From Candidatus Aenigmatarchaeota archaeon (GTDB lineage Archaea > Aenigmatarchaeota > Aenigmatarchaeia > JACPZZ01), in assembly GCA_016202795.1 (NCBI GenBank), contig JACQNY010000036.1, forward strand, positions 1 through 6,224: a stretch of 6,224 nucleotides of DNA, given 5' to 3'. The position numbers and the translations under genes are program-made. This document shows positions 3,642 through 6,224 of this stretch, one piece after another; within the stretch, counting starts at the first letter, position 1; each line of letters starts with the position of its first letter. The notes beneath the pieces are model-generated. The model saw nothing but the letters and a program-made list of their open reading frames with translations, did not search any database and was not told the DNA's origin.

Positions 3642-5309
3642 TTACGACCTGCGCGAAATTGCGAATTGTGTTTCCTTTACAAACTCGTCCAGGTTTAATC
3701 CGTATTCCGTTTTACCATCGCGGTTGCGGACAGCTATAGTTTTGTTTTCCTCTTCCTTGTTTCCAACAACAATTGTGTAGAAAACTTTCTGCATCGAGGC
3801 GTTGCGGATCTTATACTCCAATGTATGGTTTTCGTAATCTGTTTCAGCCCGGATTCCACCCACGAACAGTTTTTCAGCAACCGCCCTTGCATATCCGTTG
3901 TTATTATCAGTTATTGGAAGAACCTTAACCTGGACCGGAGCTAACCACAAAGGAAATGATCCGTTGTAATGTTCCGTTAAGATTCCTAAAAACCTTTCCA
4001 AACTTCCGTAAATTGCGCGGTGTATGATTATCGGCACAGCCTCCTTACCGTTTGTGTCTATGTACGAAACAGCGAAACGCTGCGGCATGAAAAAGTCAAC
4101 CTGCACAGTGCCGCATTGCCACGTCCTTCCCAATGAATCCTTGACATGGAAATCGATCTTCGGCCCGTAAAACGCCCCGTCGCCTGCGTTGGTCTTGTAA
4201 TTTAATTTTCGCTTTTTCAGCACATCCTCTAACGCTTGTTCGGCCTTAGCCCACAACTCGTCCGAACCAATCGAGTTCTCCGGCCTTGTAGACAGTTCGA
4301 CGCGAAAATCAAAACCAAATTGGTTGTAAAACTCTTCCACCAGTCCGACGACGTTCGACAACTCTTCAACCAATTGGTCCGAACGCACAAAAAGATGCGC
4401 ATCGTCCTGCATGAATTCGCGCACGCGAAACAGCCCGCCCAGAACACCGCTTAACTCGTTTCGATGTATGTTTCCGAATTCCGAAACCCTAATAGGAAGA
4501 TCGCGATAACTTCTTTTTCCGTTCTTGAAAAATAAAATCGCTCCAGGACAGTTCATTGGCTTCATAGCGTATTGCGCGTCCTCGGTTTGTGTGAAAAACA
4601 TGTTATCCTCGTAATGGTCCCAATGCCCGCTTTGCTCCCACAAGCTTTTCTTCATCAAAACCGGCGTCATTATTTCCACATAACCTGCCGCAGCCTGCTT
4701 TTCCCTGGAAAATTTGATCAATTCGTTCCTGATCGTCACACCTCTAGGATGAAAGAACGCCATGCCCGGCGCGTCGGGCTGGAAACTAAACAAATCAAGC
4801 TTCTGCCCTAAAACGCGGTGATCGTTATCCGGTAATTCAACAGGCTGTTCCTGCTGCGCCGCAGGTTTAGCTTTTACCTTAACCTCGACCGCAATCGGTT
4901 TTCCCGTATACGACCTCGACATCTCAGCCATCGGGTGGCCTTTGACAGAAACCGTAAGTTTTTTATTCCAACCAAACGGCGCATGGTTTGCATCTATCCC
5001 AATTTCTTTGGCATGCCGCTCCATTTCTAAAAGTATATTCATGGCATCGAACGGACTGGACAAATTCGAGCTGATATGCGCGTAAGGGTAAAGTAAGAGT
5101 TTAGCGATCTTCATACGTTCCATAAACTTCTTCGCTTCGTCAATCGCCCAATTACCAGTCTCTTTGGTGTCGCCCTTCTCGACCGCTGTCAGCAAAACCA
5201 GAACATCTGTAAAAGCGTACTTCTTCAACTCAACCTCCTCGGCCTGCTTAATCTCCTTTTTAACAGGCTCGTATTCAATGCTGTCGCAATGCAATTGCAG
5301 TATCCTCAT
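3642..5309 (-). CDS. thrS: Threonyl-tRNA synthetase, archaeal type
   Basis: Cytosolic class II synthetase that charges tRNA-Thr. Residues 1 to about 135 form the archaeal editing domain related to D-aminoacyl-tRNA deacylase, which removes mischarged serine: it has YPYAHISS (H78), APFGWNKK (K116) and KGHPMAEMSRS (E129). A lysine-, alanine- and glutamine-rich linker (about 138-160) follows. The catalytic domain holds motif 1 around FHPRG to IMTPV (186-216), the zinc ligands C254 (PMNCPG), H305 (DDAHLF) and H430 (IIIHRA), motif 2 arginines in FRVREF (294-299) and motif 3 GSLERF (435-440, R439). The anticodon-binding domain starts near 457 (LAPVQVKVLPI). At 555 residues it is shorter than the roughly 600-640 usual for archaeal ThrRS. 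The position normally tyrosine before the editing lysine is N115. Start by homology (MRILQLHCDS); there is no good Shine-Dalgarno. It follows the pyrF gene by 62 nt. Confidence 0.97.
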   Translation of the reverse strand: MRILQLHCDSIEYEPVKKEIKQAEEVELKKYAFTDVLVLLTAVEKGDTKETGNWAIDEAKKFMERMKIAKLLLYPYAHISSNLSSPFDAMNILLEMERHAKEIGIDANHAPFGWNKKLTVSVKGHPMAEMSRSYTGKPIAVEVKVKAKPAAQQEQPVELPDNDHRVLGQKLDLFSFQPDAPGMAFFHPRGVTIRNELIKFSREKQAAAGYVEIMTPVLMKKSLWEQSGHWDHYEDNMFFTQTEDAQYAMKPMNCPGAILFFKNGKRSYRDLPIRVSEFGNIHRNELSGVLGGLFRVREFMQDDAHLFVRSDQLVEELSNVVGLVEEFYNQFGFDFRVELSTRPENSIGSDELWAKAEQALEDVLKKRKLNYKTNAGDGAFYGPKIDFHVKDSLGRTWQCGTVQVDFFMPQRFAVSYIDTNGKEAVPIIIHRAIYGSLERFLGILTEHYNGSFPLWLAPVQVKVLPITDNNNGYARAVAEKLFVGGIRAETDYENHTLEYKIRNASMQKVFYTIVVGNKEEENKTIAVRNRDGKTEYGLNLDEFVKETQFAISRRS

Positions 5310-5340
5310 AACAACCGACCTAACTCTATTCTATCAGGAT

Positions 5341-5354
5341 GATATTTTATTATC
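5341..5354 (-). promoter_or_regulatory. Candidate TATA box of thrS
   Basis: The minus strand reads CGATAATAAAATATC in the 62-nt gap between the pyrF stop and the thrS start. A start 25 nt downstream (near 5322) would leave a leader of about 12 nt. An overlapping small inverted repeat (TATCA/TGATA at 5332-5344) may be incidental. thrS could also be read through from pyrF. Confidence 0.4.
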
Positions 5355-5371
5355 GTTTGGTCAACCCAGAA

Positions 5372-6224
5372 TTAGTATAATTGGCTGGTTAGTTCTTTTG
5401 CTGCGGCACGGATCGCTTCCACAGGATTCTTTTCGACCAATTTATCGGTTATAGCTCGCCCGACTATTCCATGCCAGTTATCGCCCGCGAATTTCGTAGC
5501 CTCGGAAATAGAACCGCCCTGCGCAACCAATCCCGGCGACGCAAACACCGGGTCTTCAATGCCTTCGGCCATGATCAATTCACGGTAATGTTTGATCCTA
5601 TCCGGTTTGTTTCCAGGTACAATGAAATGGTTGACGCCCTGCCGCGCAGCTCTTACATATATTTCATCAGGGGATTCGTCAGCTATGTAACCGCCCGCAC
5701 TTCTCATGAATTTCGGGTGCGTCATTTCTCCGCCCACGAAAACCGTTAAACCTTGCTGAACCGCTTCGCCTGTCCATGCGACTTGCGTTCGCGGACCGGA
5801 TTGTGGGAATAATATCACAGCATCAAAACCTGCACCTTTCAGATCTTTCATGAATTGCCCTGCAGTGTCTGGAATGTCAGTACCGGCTTTTTGGTGGTCA
5901 TAAATAAGCGGCTTGTTTGTGTGTTTTATTGCTGTTGCGACCCAAGCTTCCCAGCCTTTTCTTCCGGCATGCGCTGGTATCTTGTAACCGCCTATGCGCG
6001 GGTTATCCGCAGTCGCTTCAACAATCGCTTCAAAATCCTCGAACGCCACATCGCAAGCCGGTATCACAGTCCTGCCTTCGATTAGTTTATCGCCGCCAAG
6101 CCCGTATTTTTTCCTGACTTCGGCTGTTCCCCATGCGCGCAAATATCTTTTGAACGCGGCTTCGTCCGCGGGCGAAATCTTGCCTGTTTCTTTCATGTAA
6201 TCTAAAATATCGCCCGCGCTAACG
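5372..6224 (-). CDS. pyrF: Orotidine 5'-phosphate decarboxylase, possibly the C-terminal part of a UMP synthase (5' end outside window)
   Basis: Decarboxylates OMP to UMP, the last step of de novo pyrimidine synthesis. Numbering from the ATG at 6196 (274 residues), the barrel runs from about 37 to the end: D49 (IPACDV), K72 (GGYKIP), the catalytic stretch YDHQKAGTDIPD (D100, K103, D107), FPQSGP (130-135), VPGNKPDR (193-200), SPGLVAQGG (220-228) and the phosphate-binding GIVGRAIT (243-250). The first 36 residues are not part of an ordinary decarboxylase. The frame is also open upstream of that ATG to the window edge (VSAGDILDY precedes M1), and this plus KETGKISPADEAAFKRYL resembles the C-terminal helices of orotate phosphoribosyltransferase. 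I therefore treat the gene as continuing beyond the window, with 6196 as alternative start. The canonical D-x-K-x-x-D spacing is widened here. thrS follows after 62 nt. Confidence 0.88.
   Translation of the reverse strand, partial: VSAGDILDYMKETGKISPADEAAFKRYLRAWGTAEVRKKYGLGGDKLIEGRTVIPACDVAFEDFEAIVEATADNPRIGGYKIPAHAGRKGWEAWVATAIKHTNKPLIYDHQKAGTDIPDTAGQFMKDLKGAGFDAVILFPQSGPRTQVAWTGEAVQQGLTVFVGGEMTHPKFMRSAGGYIADESPDEIYVRAARQGVNHFIVPGNKPDRIKHYRELIMAEGIEDPVFASPGLVAQGGSISEATKFAGDNWHGIVGRAITDKLVEKNPVEAIRAAAKELTSQLY

Noticed and set aside
5855..6200. Several open frames of 66-76 codons on the plus strand opposite the pyrF gene.
   Set aside because: They are antisense shadows of a well-conserved enzyme and encode nothing recognisable.

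Overview
The window looks like chromosomal DNA of an archaeon. The evidence is a diphthine synthase, a threonyl-tRNA synthetase with the archaeal-type N-terminal editing domain, a DUF357 protein, an FtsZ without a bacterial C-terminal tail, TATA-type promoters and several starts that look leaderless. Compact coding, a short ThrRS and tiny overlapping genes would fit a DPANN-like lineage, but this is inference and no 16S gene is present to settle it. Almost everything lies on the minus strand; the only convincing plus-strand gene is a membrane protein at 488-946.

Layout, left to right. 1-435 (-): start of the diphthine synthase gene, cut by the window edge. 436-487: a compact divergent promoter. 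488-946 (+): unknown four-helix membrane protein with glycine zippers; its stop codon overlaps that of a convergent toxin gene. 943-1523 (-): an AbrB/MazE-type antitoxin and PIN-domain toxin (VapBC-like), overlapping by 7 nt. 1524-1672: antitoxin promoter with a palindrome, plus a long stem-loop whose pairing favours minus-strand RNA. 1673-2037 (-): a DUF357 gene preceded by a 42-codon membrane microprotein gene, joined by a TAATG stop/start overlap. 2038-2188: a structured element after ftsZ. 2189-3313 (-): ftsZ. 3314-3641: no protein gene; on the minus strand it has a strong TATA promoter followed by a string of hairpins leading into ftsZ, either a long structured leader or an independent small RNA. 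3642-5309 (-): thrS. 5372-6224 (-): OMP decarboxylase, whose frame stays open to the window edge and is preceded by what looks like the tail of an orotate phosphoribosyltransferase, suggesting a PyrE-PyrF (UMP synthase) fusion.

The genes form no single pathway: pyrimidine synthesis (pyrF), tRNA charging (thrS), cell division (ftsZ), elongation-factor modification (dphB) and a toxin-antitoxin pair. The main candidates for something undescribed are the hairpin-rich ftsZ leader/ncRNA (3384-3553), the structured segment after ftsZ (2101-2181), the microprotein-DUF357 pair, and a Tyr-to-Asn change in the ThrRS editing pocket.
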